Origin: Globobulimina sp.
Taxonomy: Eukaryota > Foraminifera > Rotaliida
Length of the DNA: 7,590 nucleotides
Assembly: GCA_003354225.1 (NCBI GenBank)
Contig: PIVH01000138.1
Coordinates: 1 to 7,590, forward strand
Direction of reading: 5' to 3'
The notes below the pieces were generated by a model, which had not been told where the DNA came from, did no database searches, and saw only the letters and a program-made list of their open reading frames with translations. The position numbers were made by a program, and so were the translations under genes. This document shows positions 1 through 6,958 of the stretch, piece after piece. How positions within the stretch are numbered: the stretch's first letter is position 1; the number at the start of each line of letters is the position of its first letter.

Positions 1-168
1 TTAGTAAAATGGATTGTGGAGACTCTTCTGGTGGATATTACTTGTTTCGCTGAAGGAATGACTAAGCAATATAACGTTTCTAGTTTACTAAGTCTCAAGC
101 AACCACACTCAAACTTTTATATTTAACAATGGAATAAGTCACTAAGTCAGGGCACCGCATCTACATCA
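1..168 (-). mobile_element. 3' LTR of the central Ty3/gypsy element, type A (partial, U3 end only)
   Basis: This is the first 168 nt (U3 side) of the 3' LTR of the element whose pol ends at 195; the rest lies outside the window. On the element strand it begins TGATGTAGAT directly after a purine tract ending in GGGG. That is the normal junction of polypurine tract and LTR, and it gives the canonical TG end. The boundary is supported by a second copy: the same TGATGTAGAT after GGGG occurs at 7339. Positions 13-168 align with 7200-7339, sharing blocks such as ATTGTGGAGACTC, ATAACGTTTCTAG and ACTAAGTCTCAAG, but with many substitutions and several indels. It is therefore a related but distinct LTR type from the one on the other side of the element. 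No coding sequence is seen in it. Confidence 0.8.
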
Positions 169-177
169 CCCCTTTCT
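169..177 (-). other. Polypurine tract (plus-strand primer) of the central element
   Basis: On the element strand this reads AGAAAGGGG, placed between the pol stop codon (195-197) and the TG that opens the LTR at 168. In LTR retroelements this RNase H-resistant purine run primes plus-strand DNA synthesis and fixes the 5' edge of U3. The equivalent tract upstream of the other LTR (7340-7350) reads AAAGAAAGGGG, so the core is conserved between the two copies although the flanks differ. Confidence 0.8.
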
Positions 178-194
178 AAAGATACAATAGTCAG

Positions 195-3100
195 TCAATT
201 TGTTGATATCGTTTCTTCGTTAATCATATCGAGAAACATTTCACAATTCGGCCTATAATTAATCTGTAATATTGGATTATTAGCATACACAAAGAATAAC
301 CGGTTATAACACAGTGCCTTACGCAATGTGGTTAATTCTAATTTATGCGATTTATCATTCAATTTATCCGCAATATCATCAATATTATGTATCGAATATG
401 TTAACAACACATCCATTGGACTCTCATTATCATCAATATGTGGCTTACAATACATGGTATCGGTCCAAAATGGATCGTAAATACCATCGATATCCTGGAT
501 TTTCAATGTTTTATCATCATTCAACGTATCAATCACTTTGTATGGACCCACATAATTGGCAATCAATGCTTTTTCACTTTTGTTCCAACTCTGGGACGCA
601 TTATAACGTATTAAATCGCCTATTTTTATATTTGTATCATTTGTATTCTTATCATAGTATCGCTTCCGTATATTATCATAATGTTCCTGTTGCTGTATGG
701 CTTTATCGCGTATCATGTGGACGCGCACTGCCATGTATTTTTTATATGATTCTGGTGATTTTGGATCGCATTTTATGGCTTTTATTTCGCGTGGATTTGT
801 GCCAAATATTATATCGAATGGAGTATGGGCGGTCATTCTATTTATGGTCGTATTATATTTATATTGTATTATTGGCAAATAATGTGACCAATTATCACAT
901 TGATAAGCTGCGCCGACTGCAAACTCCAAACCTAAATCATATGCCAACACCGCCAATCTCTCCTTTATCCACCTATGTAACCTTTCAATTTGCCCATTGC
1001 ACTCTGGATGGTAGGCAGTTATGTATTTTATTTTTGTTTTGTTTGTGTTTTGATAATGTTGGTATATTTTTGATAGAAATTGTGGTCCATTATCGGACAA
1101 TATGGTGTCTGGTGGGCCATATGTACAGTACCACTGTTCCAGCGCTCGTATAATCGTCACCGTCTCCGTATCCTTAACTGCCTGGATCATGCACATACGG
1201 CTGAATTTATCCAATATGGTCACGATGTACTTATATCCATCATCGGTGGTTGGTAATGGACCTACAATGTCCGTACTAATCTGTTCAAACGGGCGCGTTG
1301 CTGAGAATAAGTTAAGTTTACCGCGCTTCCGTTTGTGTACATTTTTTACTGCTTGACAGGAATCACAGGCTTTGCAGTATTTATTTATTTCGGCCTTCAT
1401 CTTTGGCCACCAATAGTCGCTCAATATCAATGCATACATTTTGCCGCTGCCATTATGGACGATATCGTGGGCATTATTCATTATGGACTTTCGTAACACA
1501 TTTGGCACCACAATATTGTACTTATTATCGTTATATTTATAATACAACAAACCCTTATCATTGCAGTGATATTTTCCATTTAGGACATAGCGGTATAGGT
1601 AGGTTGGGAGCGTACGTATTAAGTACGTGTTATTTGTCAATATATATTGGATTATTCCATAAATCCATGGATCGGACAATTGTTTTTGGAGCAGCAGCGA
1701 TGGAGTTATGTCTTTCTGATAGTATCTATCCAATATCACAGATGGTATCGGATCTATTGTATCTATATTATATATCGGATTATTTGGTTTGTATGATAGG
1801 ATATCATTATTTAATTCAAGCACTTTGCGCAATTTATCATCATATATCTTTCGTTTATTTGGATCGATTACATCTTCGATCATAGGGATTTCAATCAATT
1901 CTTGCTGCTGTACATGTTCATCTTGATTTGGCGCTAATTTTGCGCGCAATCTCAATGATCTCCGCAATTTCTGTGTTTTCTGTGTTTTTGTATTCTTATT
2001 TTGTGTTTTTGGTTTATTTGGTGTTTGTATTTGTAGTTTATGCTGTGTTTTATTTTTATTTCTATTCGTCACATACACACGCCACTCCTGCAGTTTTTCT
2101 AAATGTAAAGATAAAAAGTTTGAGTCAAGGCTTTTATCAGTACCTTCTTCTGCCACCTCTTTCTTTTTAAAAGCATGGGCTCGTCGCCCGAGTCGTTGCA
2201 TTCCTGCAACATCTATACCGTCCATAGTCGCCTCAACATCATCATCAGTCGACGATTGATCATAATCGTAATTGGCACCGGTTGTGGCGCTATATTGGCC
2301 ACCAACGTTATCATCCAATTTACATTCATGCGATTCGGGTGGCGAGCAATGTTGAATATGGTAATTGTGCGTGGCATGCGGTGCGGGGATCTGTTTATTC
2401 CGAGACGCTGCAATCTGTTTTAGCGGCGTTATGCTATCTGTCGATGAGTCGTCGCACATTGCATTATCAATGGATGATTCATCATCATTCATTACCGCAT
2501 CGTAGAAGGAATTAAATGCAGCAGTCGTCGATTCCGCGTCGTTTAGATCATTTTCGCAAATATCAATGTCATTGGCAATGTTATGGGATTCGGGCAATGG
2601 ATGCGATGAATAAAATAATTCCGCATCATACGCATTTTCGCAGTGGCCATTGGTTATGATTTGGGAATGGAAGTGGGAGAGGTACAGAGCCTCTATGTCA
2701 TGCGTATGTACCTTCCTTTGTACTCTATTCCCGTCCACAATAACCCCTTTTTGTATATCTCTATATAGACCATTGCGGGATAGATAATCCGCGATAACGT
2801 TTTCGTAGCCAGGCACATAACTGGCCGTAAAGTCATATTCTTGGAGTCGCACCGCCCAACGATAGAGCTTCCCAGCTCGAAAATTCTTGGCGCGGTTAAA
2901 GAGTTCCTGCAAATTTTTATGATCAGTATGTACATGGAAGTGGTTGCCAAGGAGCAAATAGCGCCACTTCTCAACCATGAAAACTACCGCAAAGACCTCC
3001 TGTTCGCTTATATGCCAGTTCTGCTGTGTTGGCGTAAACGATTTCGAGGCGAATTCAATGGGATGAAAGACGTTGGCGTCGTCGTATTGGCCGACTACGG

Positions 3101-5105
3101 CACCAATGCCATTAATGCTGGCATCGCAAAACACGTGTATCGGACGTGCAGGATCGGGATGGATTAAAATGTCGGCATTTTGGATCAATAATTTTAGGGA
3201 TTTGAAGGCGTTTTGGCGTATTTTAGTCATTTCATACGGGGTCCGGGCCTCTAATAATTTGTACAGTGGCTTTGCGATGTCATGCAAATCCGGTATGAAT
3301 TTGTGTAGATAGGCCACCAGCCCCAGGAACGTCTGCATTTGTGCCTTATTACACGGCTCCGGCACGTTAAGTACCTTCTTTTTATATTTGTCTGTCGGCC
3401 GATATCCATATTTATTCACATAGTAACCAAGGTATTCGGCCTCTTGCGCAGCAAATATACACTTATCAATACGGAGCTTAATATTATGGTTCCTCACGCG
3501 CTCAAACACCACCCTCAAATGCTCCAAATGCTCCTCAATGGTATCACTCAAAATGGCGATGTCATCAATATAGACAACAACATATGGCAAATCCGCAAAT
3601 ATTCGCTGCATTACACGCTGGAACATCGCCGGCGCGTTCTTCAAACCCATTGGCATCACAGTCCATTGATACAATACGCCATCAAACTCGAAAGCGGTTA
3701 ATGGCTTAGTCTCGTCGTCCAATGGTATGTGCCAATAACCGGCCTTCATGTCCAGCGACGAAATATATTTTTTTGACCTAAAATGCTTTAATAGTTTGCG
3801 TATATTAGGTATAGGGAATTTGTCCGGCTTTGTCAAATGATTTAAAGCACGAAAATCGAACACCAGCCGCACATCGCCGGTCTTCTTTGGTCGCGGGAAT
3901 AGGCTCGAACGCCATGGACTGTTGCTCTCTTCGAGCCGCTTATCATGCAACAGATTGGCGATCTGTTTTTTTACATCGGGATAGTATTTATTATGGATAT
4001 GATACACTGGCATAGCTACAGGAGAGGCGTCAATGTCGTCGCGTAAATCAATATGGAACGCAACGTCTGGTATCTTCCCTATATCCGCTCCACTGCCTCC
4101 CTGCGATATACTGCCCGCATAAGTATCAATCAATGCCAGTATGGGATTACGCGCCGCCTCATCTTTTATAGTTATCTGGGATCGATCTATGTTGCCGTCA
4201 GTGTCCAATGGATACAATTCGCAGCTCATGTCGTCCAACCCATCACCGTAGCAATCCGGCGTAAATTTATGGATAAACTCACTGTCCATTCTCACCAACT
4301 TATATCCCAGGACTCGCAACAACGATCTCCCCACCAAATAATCTATTGAATCTGGCAAATTATTCAGTACATAGAACTTGGATCGTATTATTTTATTATT
4401 ACATTTGATTTGTACTGGCAAGTACTCGTAGACTGTCGTATAACCACTGCCAGTACGCACCTTCGTATGTCGTCTATCCTGCAATATATATTTTTTATGT
4501 TTTAGAGCAGTTATATGGTTTATACATTGTATATTGGAGCCTTCGTCAGCCACTGCACTGACTGTGCTCTCAAATGGTTTTATTATGTCAAAATTAATGG
4601 TATTAACTGGGACATCAATGTTCGCAGTGTTTATGGTCTCCGTCGCGTATAATTCATGGAATCCACGCTCATATTCTGGATTGGAGCCATTTAAATGGAA
4701 ACTAGGATGGTCGCGTAGTACGTTTCGGACTGTAGCTATATCGTCAGATCCTTCTCGCGTATTACGTACAGTATTGGCTATGTGGTTGATATTGGTTTGG
4801 AGCATAGGCGACCGGCTATGGTCCATGTCACAGTCAAGAGATTGATTACATTCATCGTCAATGAGTTGAGTGGTTTGTGGCTGTCGGTATGTTGATATTT
4901 GATGTGTTAACATCATAGTTTTGTGCTTGTTGTATTTAGGTTGGCTGTTTATCGCTGTTTGTGTGTGAGCTGAGGGCCTGGCTGTATTTGCGTGGTGTGC
5001 AGCGATATTAGGAGCAGGCTCAGCTATTTGTTTATTAGTTCGTGGCGTCGAAGAACCTGTCAATGGTCCGACTGGTCCGGGGGCGCTCACGTGTATTGTC
5101 CGCAT
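195..5105 (-). CDS. pol: Pol polyprotein of a Ty3/gypsy retrotransposon (protease, RT, RNase H, integrase)
   Basis: An intact 1636-codon ORF. Residues 1-180 are low complexity. A retropepsin-like region covers about 181-270, with D187-E-G-S in place of DTG/DSG and a later VGRSLL (258-263). RT covers about 365-600, with catalytic D452 and Y512-I-D-D515. RNase H covers about 655-775, with D661, E703, D728 and D773. Residues 780-1060 form a long charged linker. Integrase has a zinc-binding HX3H-X29-CX2C (H1213, H1217, C1247, C1250) and a D1279, D1338, E1374 triad with exact D35E spacing. A GPY module lies at G1520-Y1522. No chromodomain is seen in the last 110 residues. The domain order RT-RNase H-integrase identifies Ty3/gypsy rather than copia. 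The frame is open back to 5153 and is +1 relative to gag, so pol is probably made as a Gag-Pol fusion. The ATG at 5105 is only the first Met in the frame. The stop is TGA. An uninterrupted frame suggests recent activity. Confidence 0.95.
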   Translation of the reverse strand: MRTIHVSAPGPVGPLTGSSTPRTNKQIAEPAPNIAAHHANTARPSAHTQTAINSQPKYNKHKTMMLTHQISTYRQPQTTQLIDDECNQSLDCDMDHSRSPMLQTNINHIANTVRNTREGSDDIATVRNVLRDHPSFHLNGSNPEYERGFHELYATETINTANIDVPVNTINFDIIKPFESTVSAVADEGSNIQCINHITALKHKKYILQDRRHTKVRTGSGYTTVYEYLPVQIKCNNKIIRSKFYVLNNLPDSIDYLVGRSLLRVLGYKLVRMDSEFIHKFTPDCYGDGLDDMSCELYPLDTDGNIDRSQITIKDEAARNPILALIDTYAGSISQGGSGADIGKIPDVAFHIDLRDDIDASPVAMPVYHIHNKYYPDVKKQIANLLHDKRLEESNSPWRSSLFPRPKKTGDVRLVFDFRALNHLTKPDKFPIPNIRKLLKHFRSKKYISSLDMKAGYWHIPLDDETKPLTAFEFDGVLYQWTVMPMGLKNAPAMFQRVMQRIFADLPYVVVYIDDIAILSDTIEEHLEHLRVVFERVRNHNIKLRIDKCIFAAQEAEYLGYYVNKYGYRPTDKYKKKVLNVPEPCNKAQMQTFLGLVAYLHKFIPDLHDIAKPLYKLLEARTPYEMTKIRQNAFKSLKLLIQNADILIHPDPARPIHVFCDASINGIGAVVGQYDDANVFHPIEFASKSFTPTQQNWHISEQEVFAVVFMVEKWRYLLLGNHFHVHTDHKNLQELFNRAKNFRAGKLYRWAVRLQEYDFTASYVPGYENVIADYLSRNGLYRDIQKGVIVDGNRVQRKVHTHDIEALYLSHFHSQIITNGHCENAYDAELFYSSHPLPESHNIANDIDICENDLNDAESTTAAFNSFYDAVMNDDESSIDNAMCDDSSTDSITPLKQIAASRNKQIPAPHATHNYHIQHCSPPESHECKLDDNVGGQYSATTGANYDYDQSSTDDDVEATMDGIDVAGMQRLGRRAHAFKKKEVAEEGTDKSLDSNFLSLHLEKLQEWRVYVTNRNKNKTQHKLQIQTPNKPKTQNKNTKTQKTQKLRRSLRLRAKLAPNQDEHVQQQELIEIPMIEDVIDPNKRKIYDDKLRKVLELNNDILSYKPNNPIYNIDTIDPIPSVILDRYYQKDITPSLLLQKQLSDPWIYGIIQYILTNNTYLIRTLPTYLYRYVLNGKYHCNDKGLLYYKYNDNKYNIVVPNVLRKSIMNNAHDIVHNGSGKMYALILSDYWWPKMKAEINKYCKACDSCQAVKNVHKRKRGKLNLFSATRPFEQISTDIVGPLPTTDDGYKYIVTILDKFSRMCMIQAVKDTETVTIIRALEQWYCTYGPPDTILSDNGPQFLSKIYQHYQNTNKTKIKYITAYHPECNGQIERLHRWIKERLAVLAYDLGLEFAVGAAYQCDNWSHYLPIIQYKYNTTINRMTAHTPFDIIFGTNPREIKAIKCDPKSPESYKKYMAVRVHMIRDKAIQQQEHYDNIRKRYYDKNTNDTNIKIGDLIRYNASQSWNKSEKALIANYVGPYKVIDTLNDDKTLKIQDIDGIYDPFWTDTMYCKPHIDDNESPMDVLLTYSIHNIDDIADKLNDKSHKLELTTLRKALCYNRLFFVYANNPILQINYRPNCEMFLDMINEETISTN
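315..419. repeat. 105-nt block identical to 7486-7590
   Basis: Every base of 315-419 matches 7486-7590 at a constant offset of 7171, including synonymous sites of pol. The match may continue past the window edge. Immediately to the left, 241-314 differs from 7412-7485 at 16 of 74 positions with no gap. The change of identity at 314/315 is abrupt. Confidence 0.95.
1926..2768 (-). other. Long charged linker inside Pol between RNase H and integrase
   Basis: Pol residues about 780-1060 lie between the last RNase H aspartate and the leader of the integrase. About 435 residues separate D773 from the first zinc-binding His (1213), several times the usual spacing in Ty3/gypsy Pol. Residues 840-960 are rich in Asp, Ser, Asn and Thr (clusters such as NDDESS and STDDDVE). 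Residues 1014-1056 are rich in Lys, Gln, Asn and Thr and end in the Arg/Lys-rich TQKLRRSLRLRAK. The basic part is encoded by a simple-sequence stretch that is T- and G-rich on the plus strand (about 1938-2066). I recognise no domain. A flexible spacer, a nuclear localisation signal or a targeting segment are possibilities only. Confidence 0.6.
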
Positions 5106-5153
5106 TATTATTGGTATTTGGGGGTTGGTTTGGTGGCTGGACGTCGATACTAA
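5035..5153 (-). promoter_or_regulatory. gag/pol overlap with probable +1 programmed frameshift
   Basis: The gag frame closes at 5037-5035 with TAA followed at once by a second TAA. The pol frame is open from 5153, just after an in-frame TGA at 5156-5154. The two frames therefore overlap by 119 nt, and moving from gag to pol needs a +1 (or -2) shift. Two runs of five C sit in this window. At 5083-5079 the gag codons are CGC CCC CGG, where a tRNA on CCC could slip forward onto the overlapping CCC. At 5124-5120 they are CAA CCC CCA. Ty3 of yeast is known to use +1 frameshifting, so the direction has precedent. Which site is used is inference. Separate initiation at the ATG at 5105 is the alternative. 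Confidence 0.6.
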
Positions 5154-6468
5154 TCATGAAGTTGTGTCGCGTACTCTTATTTCGCTGCTCTTTCTGACGC
5201 TGTTGCTGCACTGCGCCGGTTTGAGTGGTTCGGATTTCATTGCCATCCACGGTCGTTTTTGCAGTGCAATCGCGTGCAAAATGGTTCTTGCGACCGCAGC
5301 GATAACACGTATCGGTATTTTTATTCTTATTGGTGTTATTGTGGTTATTTGTGGGTCTTTCCAACGGGGTACCATTGCGATGGAATGATGCATAACAGTC
5401 CACTTTATAATGTCCGACGTTACCACAGCGATAACATTGGATCTTTGATCGTTTGTAGTCCGTATTCCGTTGGTTGGTATCGGTACGTTGGCGCTTATGA
5501 CCTGAGTACGAACCGCGACCTCTACCTCGACCTCGTCCACGATTTCTGTTCCAGCCACGGCCACCACCTCTGCCACGATAGTTATTTCTGCCACGATAGC
5601 CGCCCCGGCCACGTCCGCGATAATTCCCACGTCCTCGTCTATGATATCCACGACCTTTGCCGCGATATGACGTATCATTTGTATATGGAAATGCATTCGG
5701 AGTTGGATGGTTTGTTCGTTTATCGATACTAAATATGTCTGTATCGTGTTCATCATATACCACAAAGACGTAACGAGGATTATTCATTTCGCAGCGTGGC
5801 TGTAATTTCTCTGGTAATGCAAGGATAGCGGCGTCCATATCAGCTAAAGTTAATGGATTCGTTTTGGCGATCTCTCGGCGCGTAATGGAGTTTAATAAAC
5901 CATTATTACTGTACACGTTCGTATTATTATTCGTCACGAAGCATTTAGTCAATATTTGATACTTCTCACGGTCAGTAAGGTCTGGTATCTTTCTGTCATC
6001 GTTTGCATCATTGTCATACGGCTCATTTAAGACATCTATCATTTGCTCAATTTGCCGTAGACAGCATTTTATTTTGTCAAATACAGCAATCGGGTTCTCA
6101 TTTCTTCGAATAACTATATTTTTAATCTTATCAATCAATGGATCGACACTTGCTGGCGGCGGATGGGTATGTTTAGCATAAGATGTTAATGTATCAAATG
6201 CATATTCTTCGTAATTCCCATTTCGGCACCAATCAAGATATAGTTTTCTGTTCGATTTTGGAAACGTTTTCAAGACTTCCTTTACCAACATATCCTCCGG
6301 ATGTTCTGGATGGGCGTCCTGCCAATCATATACATCCAAGAGCCATCTGAATGTATCTAAACTGGATTTGATCCATGGTTTGACAAACTCGCCCATTTCA
6401 TTTCGTAAATATAATAATTTGGCAAAGTTCTTATTGGCTTTATTTTCCTCATCGGAGTCATCGCCCAT
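5035..6468 (-). CDS. gag: Gag (capsid-nucleocapsid) polyprotein with RGG box and two CCHC zinc knuckles
   Basis: A 477-residue protein from the ATG at 6468. The frame is open back to about 6507, but its upstream codon at 6501 is GTG, which is unlikely as a eukaryotic start; a stop (TGA) precedes it. The chosen ATG has A at -3 and G at +4. Residues 1-235 form an acidic start followed by a mixed region with Trp/Leu-rich segments, in the place of a capsid domain, but I cannot match it to a family by eye. Residues 269-319 are an Arg-Gly-rich block (RGRG, YRGRG repeats). Two zinc knuckles of the form CX2CX4HX4C follow at C345-C348-H353-C358 and C388-C391-H396-C401. These are the nucleocapsid signature for binding the genomic RNA. 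The tail is rich in Asn, Gln and Pro and overlaps the start of the pol frame. Tandem TAA codons end the frame. Confidence 0.92.
   Translation of the reverse strand: MGDDSDEENKANKNFAKLLYLRNEMGEFVKPWIKSSLDTFRWLLDVYDWQDAHPEHPEDMLVKEVLKTFPKSNRKLYLDWCRNGNYEEYAFDTLTSYAKHTHPPPASVDPLIDKIKNIVIRRNENPIAVFDKIKCCLRQIEQMIDVLNEPYDNDANDDRKIPDLTDREKYQILTKCFVTNNNTNVYSNNGLLNSITRREIAKTNPLTLADMDAAILALPEKLQPRCEMNNPRYVFVVYDEHDTDIFSIDKRTNHPTPNAFPYTNDTSYRGKGRGYHRRGRGNYRGRGRGGYRGRNNYRGRGGGRGWNRNRGRGRGRGRGSYSGHKRQRTDTNQRNTDYKRSKIQCYRCGNVGHYKVDCYASFHRNGTPLERPTNNHNNTNKNKNTDTCYRCGRKNHFARDCTAKTTVDGNEIRTTQTGAVQQQRQKEQRNKSTRHNFMISIDVQPPNQPPNTNNNADNTRERPRTSRTIDRFFDATN
5512..5664 (-). repeat. Gag RGG-box coding repeat
   Basis: About 51 codons of irregular Arg-Gly repeats (units such as YRGRG, RGRGRG and GGRGW). 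Together with the adjacent zinc knuckles (5395-5436 and 5266-5307) they form a strongly basic RNA-binding segment. RGG boxes are common in RNA-binding proteins and RNP granule components. In Gag they would add to the genomic RNA binding of the knuckles. The repetitive coding also keeps the other minus-strand frame open here, which explains a long overlapping ORF that I do not call as a gene. Confidence 0.8.
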
Positions 6469-6716
6469 TCTATATATATGTGAATATTTATGATTACTCA
6501 CTTTATTTCAAGCAATCTGTACATATTACACATGCTCATGATGCCCTATCTAGCATGGTACATTACATTGGCTCATTGGTAACGTTTGGATCATATTACT
6601 TATTTTATTCGATTTTATCACTATGTCTCATGGTGGCAAGCTACGCCCAGCGTACTCCCACCTTTATTACTCGCGCACCAACCGGTGCTGGTTTATACCA
6701 CAAGGGAATAGTACCC
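6469..6716 (-). other. Untranslated leader between the LTR and gag
   Basis: About 250 nt with no long ORF. It holds several very short upstream ORFs, one copy of a 14-nt repeat (6703-6716) and a small inverted repeat, GCACC-AACC-GGTGC, near 6675-6688. A tRNA primer-binding site is expected at its upstream edge, but I could not find a convincing one. Several TGG starts exist (for example TGGTATAAACC and TGGTGCGCGAG), but none continues into the T-arm complement of a usual tRNA. A GTGAGT at 6501-6496 resembles a splice donor, without other support. Confidence 0.5.
6605..6631 (-). CDS. Short upstream ORF in the gag leader (8 codons plus stop)
   Basis: An ATG at 6631 in the context GCCACCATGA, a near-perfect match to the vertebrate Kozak consensus, opens an 8-codon frame ending in TAA. 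It lies 137 nt before the gag ATG, whose context (AGAATGG) is also good. If the transcript includes this part of the leader, the ORF could lower or gate gag translation through reinitiation. The peptide itself is unlikely to matter. Several other short ATG-led frames sit between it and gag. Functional relevance is inference. Confidence 0.3.
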   Translation of the reverse strand: MRHSDKIE

Positions 6717-6748
6717 TGACATCAAACAAATCCTAGGGAATCGTACCC
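6703..6748. repeat. Two near-identical 14-nt direct repeats, AGGGAATNGTACCC
   Basis: Copies at 6703-6716 and 6735-6748 on the plus strand differ at one base (A versus C) and are 32 nt apart, centre to centre. Each is itself partly self-complementary (GGG...CCC). They sit where the LTR end and primer-binding region should be, immediately next to a hairpin at 6749-6766. Confidence 0.7.
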
Positions 6749-6766
6749 ACCGTTAATGTTAACGGT
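6749..6766. other. Perfect 7-bp inverted repeat (hairpin with 4-nt loop)
   Basis: ACCGTTA-ATGT-TAACGGT is a perfect 7-bp stem with a 4-nt loop, directly adjoining the second 14-nt repeat. By position it could be a folded element of the viral RNA near the U5/primer region. No function can be assigned from the sequence alone. Confidence 0.6.
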
Positions 6767-6958
6767 ATTGTTTGTGTGTACGTGTTGCTATCACGTTCGT
6801 GCACGTTGTTTTATTTTGTGTTTTCAATGTTATTCGTTTCTCCATCATATATTTCTATTACTTTTATGATTTATTTTACATGTTGTACATGTATTTTATG
6901 CGCGTTTTAATTTATTTTGTTTATGGTTTACTTACGCAATCTCAAACTCGCTCTTCTT

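Noticed and set aside
314-1153. Plus-strand ORF of 279 codons opposite the integrase
   Set aside because: It starts with GTG, is antisense to a fully supported integrase domain and has a Tyr/His-rich composition expected from the complement of that coding sequence. No domain is recognisable.
2693-2974. Short plus- and minus-strand ORFs over the RNase H and linker region
   Set aside because: All are out of frame with pol, short, and without recognisable domains. They are shadows of the long coding frame.
5154-5765. Minus-strand ORF of 203 codons overlapping gag in the pol frame
   Set aside because: It is the +1 reading of the RGG and zinc-knuckle coding DNA, kept open by the biased repeat composition. 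It ends in TGA at 5156-5154, so it is not part of pol.
195-6468. Retrovirus with an envelope gene
   Set aside because: Pol is followed within about 25 nt by the polypurine tract and LTR, and no third ORF with signal peptide or transmembrane segments exists.
6469-6501. Gag start at 6501
   Set aside because: The codon there is GTG, not ATG. The first ATG of the frame is at 6468 and has a good context.
6496-6501. Possible splice donor GTGAGT just before gag
   Set aside because: A match to a six-base donor consensus is common by chance, and no supported acceptor or second ORF needs it.
6661-6720. tRNA-like or tRNA-derived sequence at the leader edge
   Set aside because: The short GGTGC/GCACC and GGGTAC/GTACCC complementarities do not assemble into a cloverleaf, and no T-loop or anticodon arm is present.
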